Below, piece after piece: positions 9,465 through 17,461 of a stretch of 64,000 bases of DNA. A program made the position numbers and the translations under genes. The DNA comes from Gracilibacillus massiliensis (GTDB lineage: Bacteria; Bacillota; Bacilli; Bacillales; Amphibacillaceae): contig NZ_CZRP01000011.1 in assembly GCF_001458115.1 (NCBI RefSeq), forward strand, positions 744,001-808,000, given 5' to 3'. The number at the start of each line of letters is the position of its first letter. The stretch's first letter is position 1. The notes below the pieces were generated by a model. The model did not search any database and was not told where the DNA came from. It worked only from the letters and a program-made list of their open reading frames with translations.

Positions 9465-11864
9465 ATGGATAAGAAAAAACTTGTATTAATAGGAAATGGT
9501 ATGGCCGGTATTCGGACGATTGAGGAAATCATGAAGTTATTACCGGATCAATTCGAAATTACCGTGTTTGGAAAAGAACCCTATCCAAACTATAATCGAA
9601 TTCAGTTATCGAAAGTTTTACAGGGCGATACGGAACTAAAAGATATAACGTTAAATGAATGGCAATGGTATGAAGATAACGGCATCTTGCTATATCCAGG
9701 CGAAACAGTAACAAAAATAGATAAAGATCACCAAGTCGTTTATACCGATAAAGGAAAAGAAACTCCATATGATTATTTGATCATTGCAACTGGTTCCAAT
9801 CCGTTTATGCTTCCGTTACCAGGCGCTGATAAAGAGGGAGTAACAGCTTTTCGTGATATAGAAGACTGCGAGAAAATGATCGATGCTTCTAAAAACTATA
9901 AAAGAGCAGCTGTTATTGGTGGAGGGTTACTAGGTTTAGAAGCTGCTCGTGGTTTATTGAATCTTGGAATGGCAGTAGATGTGATTCATCTTTCAGACTA
10001 TTTAATGGAGCGTCAACTTGATCGGCCTGCTGGTGAACTACTACAAAAGGAATTAGAGTCTCAAGGAATGAATTTCTTATTAGAGAAACAAACTGCTGAA
10101 ATAACTGGAAAAAAACGAGTGACAGGTTTGAAATTCAAAGATGGTGGTTGGATTCCGGCAGATTTAGTGGTAATGGCAGTTGGGATTAAACCGAATGTAG
10201 CATTAGCTCAGGAATCAGGCATTGCAGTAAATCGTGGTATTGTCGTGAACGATCATATGGAAACCAATGTACCAAATATTTATTCTGTTGGAGAATGTGC
10301 TGAACATGACCAAATGGTTTATGGATTAGTTGCACCGTTATATGAGCAAGGTCAAGCATTAGCCAAACATATTTGTGGTATGAACCATCAAGGTTACAAA
10401 GGATCTGTATTATCTACTCAATTGAAGGTTTCAGGAGTTGATGTTTTTTCAACGGGCTTAATTAATGAAACAGCGGAGACGAAGTCAATTAAAGTATTTG
10501 ACGAATGGCAAAATACCTACAAAAAAATTCTTGTACAGGATGATAAATTAAAAGGCGCCGTATTATTTGGTAATACAAAAGAAGGCACGAAATTACTGAG
10601 CCTAATCAAAAAAGGAGCGAATGTAGAGGACTATCTGGAAAGTCAATCCGCAGCAGACGATGGGGAAAGCATTGTTGCGTCGATGAGTGATGATGAAATT
10701 ATCTGTGGCTGTAATGGCGTATCAAAAGGTGCGATTGTAAGTGCGATCAAATCTGATGGATTAACCTCAGTAGAAGAGGTGAAAGGTGCTACCAATGCTT
10801 CCAGGTCATGTGGTACTTGTAAAAATTTAGTGTCTGATTTATTAACCGACACGCTTGGTGATGAATATGAAGCAGATACAAAAGAGACAGTTTGTGCTTG
10901 TACCGATTTATCACGTGATGAAGTGATTGCTGAAATAAAAGAGAAAGGTTTGACACACACAAAAGAAGTTATGAATGTACTGGAATGGAAAACGGAAGAA
11001 GGATGTTCCAAGTGTAAACCAGCACTTAATTATTATTTAGGCATGGTTTATCCGAAAGAACATGAAGATGAGAGAGAATCACGTTTTGTCAATGAACGTC
11101 TTCACGCTAATATTCAAAAAGATGGTACTTATTCTGTAGTTCCGAGAATGTATGGTGGGGTAACCAATGCCAAAGATTTACGAACGATTGCAGATGTAGC
11201 AGAAAAATACGATGTGGGAATGATTAAATTAACAGGGGGTCAACGAATTGACTTACTAGGAATTAAGAAAGAAGATTTACCAGACGTTTGGAAGGACTTA
11301 GGGATGCCTTCAGGTTATGCATACGGTAAATCAGTGAGAACGGTGAAAACATGTGTAGGTGCAGAATTTTGCAGGTTCGGAACACAGGATTCTACAGGGA
11401 TGGGAATTCAATTAGAGAAAAAATTTGAAGGGTTAAATACGCCTCACAAAGTGAAAATGGGGGTATCTGCTTGTCCACGTAACTGTGCAGAAGGCGGGAT
11501 TAAAGACGTTGGTGTTGTTGGGTTAGATGGTGTCTGGGAAGTGTATGTTGGTGGTAATGGTGGTACGGAATTGCGTAAAGCAGAGCTATTAGTCAAAGTG
11601 AAATCACAGCAAGAAGTACTCGAATATACAGCTGCTTTTTTACAATATTATCGCGAGAATGCTAGATACCTAGAAAGATCCTCACATTATTTAGAACGTG
11701 TAGGCATTGAACACGTGAAGGAAGTTGTTAATGATGATCAATTGCGTAAAGAACTAAATGATCGTATGGATGAAGCTTTAGGTGTCTATAAAGAACCTTG
11801 GAACGAAGTGTTAGAGAGTGAAACAACTTTAAAAGATCTTTACCAAAAAGTAACAGCGAAATAA
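9465..11864 (+). CDS. nasD: Assimilatory nitrite reductase [NAD(P)H], large subunit
   Basis: This 799-residue NirB-type enzyme reduces nitrite to ammonium. It has an N-terminal FAD/NAD(P)H reductase (GNGMAGI; GGGLLGLEAARGLL), two BFD-like [2Fe-2S] segments (CGCNG...SCGTC; CACTD...GCSKC) and a C-terminal siroheme/4Fe-4S domain. The cluster and siroheme ligands are seen as Cys630 and Cys636 (TCVGAEFC) and Cys670 and Cys674 (ACPRNC). The start is preceded by GGGGGA. It begins a run of co-directional genes with the small subunit nasE and siroheme synthesis genes, so enzyme and cofactor are made together. The length is close to B. subtilis NasD. Confidence 0.94.
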   Translation: MDKKKLVLIGNGMAGIRTIEEIMKLLPDQFEITVFGKEPYPNYNRIQLSKVLQGDTELKDITLNEWQWYEDNGILLYPGETVTKIDKDHQVVYTDKGKETPYDYLIIATGSNPFMLPLPGADKEGVTAFRDIEDCEKMIDASKNYKRAAVIGGGLLGLEAARGLLNLGMAVDVIHLSDYLMERQLDRPAGELLQKELESQGMNFLLEKQTAEITGKKRVTGLKFKDGGWIPADLVVMAVGIKPNVALAQESGIAVNRGIVVNDHMETNVPNIYSVGECAEHDQMVYGLVAPLYEQGQALAKHICGMNHQGYKGSVLSTQLKVSGVDVFSTGLINETAETKSIKVFDEWQNTYKKILVQDDKLKGAVLFGNTKEGTKLLSLIKKGANVEDYLESQSAADDGESIVASMSDDEIICGCNGVSKGAIVSAIKSDGLTSVEEVKGATNASRSCGTCKNLVSDLLTDTLGDEYEADTKETVCACTDLSRDEVIAEIKEKGLTHTKEVMNVLEWKTEEGCSKCKPALNYYLGMVYPKEHEDERESRFVNERLHANIQKDGTYSVVPRMYGGVTNAKDLRTIADVAEKYDVGMIKLTGGQRIDLLGIKKEDLPDVWKDLGMPSGYAYGKSVRTVKTCVGAEFCRFGTQDSTGMGIQLEKKFEGLNTPHKVKMGVSACPRNCAEGGIKDVGVVGLDGVWEVYVGGNGGTELRKAELLVKVKSQQEVLEYTAAFLQYYRENARYLERSSHYLERVGIEHVKEVVNDDQLRKELNDRMDEALGVYKEPWNEVLESETTLKDLYQKVTAK

Positions 11865-11882
11865 AGGATGGGGGAAACGTTT

Positions 11883-12209
11883 ATGGAACAGATTGTGCGC
11901 AAAATATTCATAGCTAATTATGATGATTTACCAGTAAGCTTAGGGAAAGCAGTCGTTATTGATGACAAAGAATTGGCCGTTTTCCGACTTTCCAATGGCA
12001 ATGTAAAGGCAATTGAAAATAAATGCCCCCATCGTGGTGGTGTTTTGTCAGAAGGAATGGTAAGTGGCGAACATGTTTTTTGTCCATTACATGATTGGAA
12101 AATTAATGTCACAGATGGCCTCGTACAAGCCCCTGATGAAGGCTGTGTGCAGACCTACAAGACAAGTGTAGAAGAAAATCAGGTATTTGTGGAAGTTCCA
12201 GAAAAATAA
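11883..12209 (+). CDS. nasE: Assimilatory nitrite reductase, small (Rieske-like) subunit
   Basis: This 108-residue NirD-type Rieske protein partners NasD. The [2Fe-2S] ligands are visible as Cys48 and His50 (CPHRGG) and Cys67 and His70 (CPLHDW), so unlike some NirD proteins the cluster-binding residues are kept. The ATG at 11883 is preferred to the one at 11868 because GGGGGA lies seven bases upstream of it. The gene follows nasD by 18 bases. Confidence 0.92.
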   Translation: MEQIVRKIFIANYDDLPVSLGKAVVIDDKELAVFRLSNGNVKAIENKCPHRGGVLSEGMVSGEHVFCPLHDWKINVTDGLVQAPDEGCVQTYKTSVEENQVFVEVPEK

Positions 12210-12217
12210 TGAACTAA

Positions 12218-12246
12218 CGCTCCGGGCAGAAAGATATTCTCTCGGA
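12218..12246 (+). other. Intercistronic hairpin between nasE and the methyltransferase gene
   Basis: GCTCCG is complementary to CGGAGC across an 18-base loop and is followed by an A-rich, not T-rich, stretch. It is therefore unlikely to be a terminator but could be an mRNA stability or processing element. Confidence 0.3.
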
Positions 12247-12280
12247 GCTAAAAAAGAAACATGAATGGTGGGGAATACAA

Positions 12281-13066
12281 ATGGGGAAAGTTTATTTGAT
12301 CGGTGCAGGACCGGGAGATCCGGATTTAATAACAGTAAAAGCTTTAAAGGCAATCCAACAAGCGGATGTTATTCTTTATGATCGCTTAGTAAACCAAGAA
12401 TTATTAGCAGAGGCAAAACGGGATTCTGATTTGATTTACTGTGGAAAACTGCCAAAATTACATCTGATGAAGCAAGATACCATTAATCATTTGTTAGTTA
12501 AATATGGAAAAAAAGGTAAAAATGTTGTACGATTAAAGGGTGGAGATCCCTTTGTTTTTGGAAGAGGTGCGGAGGAAGCTGTCGCTTTAGCTAAAAATGG
12601 TGTTGCCTATGAAGTGGTGCCAGGGATCACTTCTGGAATTGCTGCACCAGCTTATGCAGACATTCCAATAACACATCGTGAATTGGGTCGCTCTTTTGCG
12701 GTTGTAACAGGGCATTGTAAAAATGGTGAACCATCTGACATTAAATGGGAATATTTAGCGAAATCTGTGGACACGTTAGCAATCTATATGGGCATGAGTA
12801 ATTTACCATATATTACAGAAAAATTGATCAATTGCGGAAAATCAGCAAAAACCCCTGTGGCTATTATTCAAGAAGGAACAACTAAAAATCAAAAAGTAGT
12901 GTCTGGAACACTGCAATCTATTGTACATTTAGTAGAACAAAACAAAATTGAAAATCCAGCAATGATTGTCGTGGGAGAAGTTGTAAAAGTAGGCGAAAAA
13001 TTACAGTATTTGAAAGAACGCTATCAGCAGCAGTCTGCTGAAGTTCCGGCATTAGAAGCATATTAG
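12281..13066 (+). CDS. cobA: Uroporphyrinogen-III C-methyltransferase (SUMT)
   Basis: The 261-residue protein methylates uroporphyrinogen III twice with S-adenosylmethionine to give precorrin-2, the first step to siroheme. It shows the SUMT signatures GAGPGDPDL at residues 6-14, VRLKGGDPFVFGRG around residue 85 and VVPGITSG around residue 113. It is the single-domain form, without a fused HemD or CysG part. GGTGGGGA precedes the ATG. It lies between nasE and a sirohydrochlorin chelatase gene, so it supplies siroheme to NasD. Some Bacillus annotations call this gene nasF or sumT. Confidence 0.92.
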   Translation: MGKVYLIGAGPGDPDLITVKALKAIQQADVILYDRLVNQELLAEAKRDSDLIYCGKLPKLHLMKQDTINHLLVKYGKKGKNVVRLKGGDPFVFGRGAEEAVALAKNGVAYEVVPGITSGIAAPAYADIPITHRELGRSFAVVTGHCKNGEPSDIKWEYLAKSVDTLAIYMGMSNLPYITEKLINCGKSAKTPVAIIQEGTTKNQKVVSGTLQSIVHLVEQNKIENPAMIVVGEVVKVGEKLQYLKERYQQQSAEVPALEAY

Positions 13067-13081
13067 TAGGAGTGAATAAGA

Positions 13082-13849
13082 ATGGAAGCTGTCATCTATA
13101 TATGTCATGGTAGTCGATTACACAAATCAAAGATAGAGTCTTATGCGTTAATCGATAAAGTGAAAAAAGGCGTAGATATACCTTTACAAGAAACCTGTTT
13201 CCTCGAATTACAAGAACCAACTCTTGCAGAAGCGGTTAGCAAAGTGATTGAAAAAGGGGCTACCAAAGTAATCATAATGCCAATTTTGTTACTTACAGCA
13301 GGCCATGCGAAAAAGGACATTCCAAATATGATCGATAAAGAAAGAGAAAAATACCCTGAGATAGATTTTATTTATGGGCGAGCGATTGAAGTTGACGCTA
13401 AAATGGTAGAAATATTAATCGATCGCATATCAACTTGTACTTCTGAAGTAGAACAATATGATCTCCTCCTTGTAGGTCGCGGAAGTAGTGATCGATCTGC
13501 TGTAGAGGATACTGAAAAAATTGTTCAACATCTAAAAGAGCATTATCCCAACAATAAAATAGAGAAGTGCTTTCTTGCTGCAAGCGAACCCAAGTTTGAA
13601 GCACTTTTATTAGAAAAAGTGAAAGACAATAAATCTGTTCTTATTTTACCTTATTTACTTTTTACTGGTTTATTAGATAAAGGGATTAAAGAATACATTG
13701 AGCAATTAGATTTGCAAGCAGGTCAAAAAATATTGCTTGCTGATTATTTAGGACACCATCAAAATGTATCTGAAGTGTTAATAAGTCGCGTAGCAGAAGC
13801 AAGAAAGGGAGCGGACCCCCATGCAACAATGGTTAAAAGAAGTAGCTAG
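13082..13849 (+). CDS. sirB: Sirohydrochlorin chelatase (SirB/CbiX family)
   Basis: The 255-residue protein has two CbiX-like halves, and the metal-binding His9 is seen in ICHGSR. It inserts ferrous iron into sirohydrochlorin, the last step of siroheme formation. The second half contains VGRGSSD around residue 136. GGAG lies upstream of the ATG, 15 bases after the methyltransferase gene. Its 3' end overlaps the next gene by 29 bases, which suggests translational coupling. A cobalt-chelating role is possible for the family but no cobalamin genes are nearby. Confidence 0.88.
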   Translation: MEAVIYICHGSRLHKSKIESYALIDKVKKGVDIPLQETCFLELQEPTLAEAVSKVIEKGATKVIIMPILLLTAGHAKKDIPNMIDKEREKYPEIDFIYGRAIEVDAKMVEILIDRISTCTSEVEQYDLLLVGRGSSDRSAVEDTEKIVQHLKEHYPNNKIEKCFLAASEPKFEALLLEKVKDNKSVLILPYLLFTGLLDKGIKEYIEQLDLQAGQKILLADYLGHHQNVSEVLISRVAEARKGADPHATMVKRSS

Positions 13850-14870
13850 AGGTAAAAAAGGTGCAAAGGATTTAAACTATGAAGATACACTAGCTGTTGC
13901 TGAAAAAATCCTTTCTGGAGAAGCTACTGATGCTCAAATCGCAGCCTATTTAGTTGCCGAAAGAATTAAAACAGAATCACCAGATGAATTGTGCGCATTT
14001 ATTGAGACATTAAAAAATCATACTAATCGATTAAATATATCTGATGAGATACAGGATAATTTGATTGATTTTGCTGGTCCATACAATGGTCGAAATTCAT
14101 TTGCAGCTACAATTCCGGTTACATTATTATTAGCGGATCAGGGAATTCCGGTATTCCTATCTGCAAGTGATACATTGCCACCAAAATATGGTACATCACT
14201 TAAATCGATTATGATCTCTTTAGGTGTTGATGTGACACTTTCCAGTAGTCGAATAGAAGAGATAATTGAGAAGGAAGCTTTTGGATTCGTCGATACTGAA
14301 TACTATAGCAATGTATTAGCTTCAGTTCGTCCTATCAGGGAGGAAATTGGGGTGCGTACATTGTTTAATACCGTTGAAAAATTAATTAATATACCTCAAG
14401 CAAAAAACGTCATGTTAGGTGCTTTTCACAGAACAGCAATTCATAAATTGAATGATGTCTTTAAACAGTTAGATTACCGTCATGTCTATATTGTCCAAGG
14501 TCTAGAAGGTTCAGAAGATGTTCCGGTTCATCGTAATAGTTTTGTGTTTGATTGGACACCAGAAAATTTAGAATCTTTTATTGTCAAACCGAGTGAATAT
14601 GGACTTGAATGTAAAGAGTTTGATAAGTCTAAGAAGCTATCAGCAGAGGAACAAGCAACTATTATGCGCTCGATTTTATCTGGAGAGTCAAAACCCGAGT
14701 ATCGCTATTATTACAATCAAATATTACTAAATGCAGGTTTACGCTATTATTTATTTCATCATACGGGTTCAATTAAAGAGGGAATTAATATTGCCGAGCA
14801 GCAACTTAAAAATGGTAATGGGATGCGAAAACTGGAATCGATTATTAAAAACAAATGTGAGGTCAGATAA
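13821..14870 (+). CDS. Anthranilate phosphoribosyltransferase-like protein (glycosyltransferase family 3) in the nitrite operon
   Basis: The 349-residue protein has the helical N-terminal domain of the TrpD/nucleoside phosphorylase superfamily (residues 1-70). Where true TrpD enzymes have the PRPP-binding GTGGD loop, this protein reads DFAGPYNGRNSF (residues 83-94), so it is unlikely to make phosphoribosylanthranilate. No other trp gene is near. AAGGGAG precedes the start and the frame overlaps sirB by 29 bases, so it belongs to the nitrite/siroheme operon. Related TrpD2-type proteins are DNA-binding or of unknown role. I infer a link to nitrite reduction only from location. Confidence 0.7.
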   Translation: MQQWLKEVARGKKGAKDLNYEDTLAVAEKILSGEATDAQIAAYLVAERIKTESPDELCAFIETLKNHTNRLNISDEIQDNLIDFAGPYNGRNSFAATIPVTLLLADQGIPVFLSASDTLPPKYGTSLKSIMISLGVDVTLSSSRIEEIIEKEAFGFVDTEYYSNVLASVRPIREEIGVRTLFNTVEKLINIPQAKNVMLGAFHRTAIHKLNDVFKQLDYRHVYIVQGLEGSEDVPVHRNSFVFDWTPENLESFIVKPSEYGLECKEFDKSKKLSAEEQATIMRSILSGESKPEYRYYYNQILLNAGLRYYLFHHTGSIKEGINIAEQQLKNGNGMRKLESIIKNKCEVR

Positions 14871-14890
14871 CCTTTCACATTTGTTTTTTT
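14851..14890. terminator. Bidirectional terminator between the TrpD-like gene and sirC
   Basis: ACAAATGTGA (14851-14860) pairs with TCACATTTGT (14875-14884), followed by TTTTTT on the plus strand and preceded by AAAAA, which gives a T-run for the minus strand. It overlaps the 3' ends of both convergent genes. Confidence 0.8.
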
Positions 14891-15519
14891 AATGTTGTTA
14901 TAATCGTTTGCTGTTTTTCTGTTTCATAAATTGGATTATGTACAATATCTTTAAGTAATTGATGTTTTTCCGTTTTATTGATGTCTAATTTTTTTATTAT
15001 TGCTCTTGCCTCAAATAAAAAATCGATGTAGCCTTCATAGTCTTCTGGAAATTGTGAGTCTATTTCCTTTTTAATTCGCTTTGCCAGAAGAGGACTTGCT
15101 CCACCTGTTGATATTGCAATTTGTAAGCGTCCACGTTTTAATGTAATCGGAAAATGTATGGTACCTTTTTCAGCATGATGTGCTGCATTAATCCAGGCTG
15201 TTTTAGGTGCATGCTTGATAATGTTGTCATTGATTGTTTCATCATTAGTAGCTACGATAATTAGATCTGCGTTTTCTATATCTTCTTTTCTAAAAGGTGC
15301 ATTTGACCATTTAATATTATTAATAGTAATTATTTCTTTCATGGTATCAGTGAGAGTCGGACTAACTACAGTTATTGATTGTTTAAAGTCTAATAATTGA
15401 GATAATCGTCGTTCAGCCACTTTTCCACCACCAATAATGACAATGCTTTTATTTGTTAAATTGACTAGCAATGGTAGGTATGTGATGATGGCACCTCCTA
15501 TTCTATTTATCCGGAGCAT
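14875..15519 (-). CDS. sirC: Precorrin-2 dehydrogenase (siroheme synthase N-terminal type)
   Basis: This protein of at most 214 residues has a Rossmann NAD-binding start (VIIGGGKVAERR) and the GGASPLLAKRIKKEID motif of SirC/Met8 proteins. It oxidises precorrin-2 to sirohydrochlorin, completing the siroheme pathway with the methyltransferase and sirB. The start is uncertain. The ATG at 15519 has no clear ribosome site, whereas AGGAGGT is found further in, six bases before an ATC codon at 15486, from which the protein would read (M)TYLPLLVNLTNKSI as homologues do. The gene is convergent with the TrpD-like gene rather than in the nasD operon. Confidence 0.85.
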   Translation of the reverse strand: MLRINRIGGAIITYLPLLVNLTNKSIVIIGGGKVAERRLSQLLDFKQSITVVSPTLTDTMKEIITINNIKWSNAPFRKEDIENADLIIVATNDETINDNIIKHAPKTAWINAAHHAEKGTIHFPITLKRGRLQIAISTGGASPLLAKRIKKEIDSQFPEDYEGYIDFLFEARAIIKKLDINKTEKHQLLKDIVHNPIYETEKQQTIITTLKKQM

Positions 15520-15568
15520 TGAAGTCTCATTTTATTGTAGTACGTAGCAGTTAGTCAAGGCAAGCTAA

Positions 15569-15598
15569 TTGACAGATGTTAGCAAGTTTTCTTACACT
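15569..15598 (+). promoter_or_regulatory. Predicted sigma-A promoter for the mhqD-like gene
   Basis: TTGACA (15569-15574) is followed after 18 bases by TACACT (15593-15598), 70 bases before the ATG at 15668. Confidence 0.5.
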
Positions 15599-15667
15599 AA
15601 AGGTAGATTCTTTTCCTACAAAAAGAAAATAGTTCGAATTTGAGATAAATGAAAGGAAGGTGTTCAT

Positions 15668-16276
15668 ATGAAGCATATTTTTAAAGAAGGCAAAAGCTTA
15701 TACGGTCCAACATTATTATTACTTCATGGTACGGGTGGAACTGAACAGGACTTATTACCACTGGCTGAGATTGTAGACCCTGATGCTAATATTTTAAGTG
15801 TTAGAGGAAGTGTATCCGAAAACGGTATGCCGCGTTTTTTTAAACGATTAGCGGAAGGTGTCTTTGATGAAGAGGATTTATTGTTACGTACGAAGGAATT
15901 ATATGAATTTATAGATGAAGCAGCTGAGGAATATGGATTTGATCGAAATTATGTGATAGCTGTTGGTTATTCCAATGGGGCCAATATAGCAGGCAGTTTA
16001 CTCTTCCATTACCAAGATGTCTTAAATGGAGCGGTGCTACACCATCCGATGGTTCCAAAAAGAGGAGTCGAATTACCTGATCTATCGGGAGTTAAGGTCT
16101 TGATCACGGCAGGCCATAATGATCCTCTATGTACCGAACAAGAATCGATCGACCTTGAGAAGATTCTTGCAGAAAATGGTGCTGAAGTTCAAGTCCATTG
16201 GGAAAATAACGGTCATCAATTAACAAGAACAGAAGTAGAAGCAGCCAAAGAATGGTATCAAAACAAAATAGTCTAA
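15668..16276 (+). CDS. MhqD-like alpha/beta hydrolase (carboxylesterase family)
   Basis: The 202-residue cytoplasmic hydrolase has the nucleophile elbow GYSNG with Ser102, and Asp152 (HNDP) and His183 (NNGHQL) as the likely rest of the triad. An oxyanion motif LLHGTGG lies at residues 18-24. It resembles B. subtilis MhqD, induced by quinones, and phospholipase/carboxylesterase-type enzymes. GGAAGG lies upstream of the ATG. It is a single-gene unit with its own promoter and terminator. The true substrate cannot be told from sequence. Confidence 0.8.
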   Translation: MKHIFKEGKSLYGPTLLLLHGTGGTEQDLLPLAEIVDPDANILSVRGSVSENGMPRFFKRLAEGVFDEEDLLLRTKELYEFIDEAAEEYGFDRNYVIAVGYSNGANIAGSLLFHYQDVLNGAVLHHPMVPKRGVELPDLSGVKVLITAGHNDPLCTEQESIDLEKILAENGAEVQVHWENNGHQLTRTEVEAAKEWYQNKIV

Positions 16277-16280
16277 TTGT

Positions 16281-16318
16281 AAGCTATGTAACCTCCTCCG
16301 AGGTGCATAGCTTTTTTA
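16281..16318 (+). terminator. Rho-independent terminator after the mhqD-like gene
   Basis: AAGCTATGTAACCTC pairs with GAGGTGCATAGCTT across a four-base loop and runs into TTTTTT. Confidence 0.85.
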
Positions 16319-16380
16319 ATAGAAAAAATTCTGTGCATATTCTTAATATGTATAAAAATAAACCTCAAATTGAGGCATAT

Positions 16381-16925
16381 AAGAAGGACTTTGCGACACT
16401 ATTGTAGTGGTAATTATGAGATGTTATATGTGCTTTACAATCGCTTCGGCTTGTCGACTTCCCTTTCCGCGGGTTTTTCTCCTCAGCTAACTTTTTAAGC
16501 AAAGTGTGCTTAAAAAGTGGATCTTCGGATAAAAACATCCCGCAGGAGTGGAAGCCGACGCCTGCGCTTTTTAATGCTCTACAGCTCAAGCAAGAAGAAT
16601 CATATTAGCGTATTCACTGTTTCCCATCAATTTATCATTAGATTACTTATCAATGTTATCAATATAAGCTGATTGATTGTCTAAGTGTAGCAATCCAAAA
16701 TATTAGCATTTGCAATAGTTGTTGAGTCCCACTAAGCGTAGGCGGTCACTTCCACTCCAATGGGATTCTTTTTTCTGAAGATCCACTTTTTCATGCGGTT
16801 TTTGCTTGGAAAAGTTAGCTGAAGGAAAAAGCCCATGGAAAGGGAAGTGGACAAGCCGAAGCGGTTTTTACGCACACTAATCATTTCATAATTAACAACT
16901 AGAGTTATGGCGTATTTTCCTTCTT
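16381..16925. repeat. Family A long-palindrome repeat, copy 3 (uninterrupted)
   Basis: This 545-base copy is bounded by AAGAAGGA and its complement TCCTTCTT. Arms lie at about 16442-16568 and 16735-16864. Arm 1 has the stem ACTTTTTAAGC with GCTTAAAAAGT. Between the arms lies an AT-rich spacer that recurs in copies 2 and, inverted, 6. No coding gene is present between the mhqD-like terminator and the GntR promoter. Confidence 0.85.
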
Positions 16926-16945
16926 TTAAATAATTAAAATAATGC

Positions 16946-16973
16946 TTGCATTTTTTAAGATATAGCATATAAT
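16946..16973 (+). promoter_or_regulatory. Predicted promoter of the GntR-ABC-sigma operon
   Basis: TTGCAT (16946-16951) and TATAAT (16968-16973) are separated by 16 bases, about 70 bases before the GntR start codon. Confidence 0.6.
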
Positions 16974-16991
16974 ATAACTGTACTAAATATA

Positions 16992-17027
16992 TTAATACAG
17001 TTAATACAATTAATACAGATCATACAG
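16992..17027 (+). promoter_or_regulatory. Tandem 9-base direct repeats in the leader of the GntR gene
   Basis: Four head-to-tail units read TTAATACAG, TTAATACAA, TTAATACAG and ATCATACAG. They lie between the TATAAT and the ribosome site, where a repressor would block transcription, so they may be autoregulatory operator sites for the YtrA-type protein. Confidence 0.45.
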
Positions 17028-17044
17028 TGGAAAGGGAGGGTGTT

Positions 17045-17461
17045 ATGTTTGAACTTGATTTACGCAGTAGAAAGCCTATTTATGAACAGTTAGTTGAAAA
17101 ATTAAAGCAATTGATCATCAATGACGTTCTGAAGCAAGACGAAAAATTACCCTCTGTTCGAACGCTTGCCCAACAGTTGTCAATTAACCCTAATACGATT
17201 CAAAAGGCATATCGTGAATTAGAGGCCCAAGGATATATATATTCGGTAAAAGGGAAGGGGAGTTTTGTGAATCATATGCTTATAACGGATAACGCGGCTG
17301 AGCTTAAAAAAGTAAAAGAACAAATAAAAAAGCAAATGTCCGAAGCTTTGTTTTTAGGTGTAACCGTAAAAGAATTACAGTCACTTATTACAGAAGCAAA
17401 TCAATCGGTAGTAGGGGGGGAAACAAATGATCCAAGTTCAGAACGTGAAAAAGAAATTTGA
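17045..17461 (+). CDS. GntR-family (YtrA-type) transcriptional regulator
   Basis: The 138-residue protein consists of a GntR winged helix-turn-helix (about residues 5-75, with RKPIYEQ and LPSVRTLAQQL) and a short helical tail of about 60 residues, the layout of the YtrA subfamily. These usually repress ABC-transporter operons that respond to cell-envelope stress. The ATG at 17045 follows GGGAGGG; the upstream ATG at 17027 has no such site. Its 3' end overlaps the ATPase gene by 35 bases. Confidence 0.88.
   Translation: MFELDLRSRKPIYEQLVEKLKQLIINDVLKQDEKLPSVRTLAQQLSINPNTIQKAYRELEAQGYIYSVKGKGSFVNHMLITDNAAELKKVKEQIKKQMSEALFLGVTVKELQSLITEANQSVVGGETNDPSSEREKEI

Noticed and set aside
16992-17027. 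Possible CRISPR or tandem array
   Set aside because: Units are only 9 bases with no spacers; better explained as operator repeats before the GntR gene.
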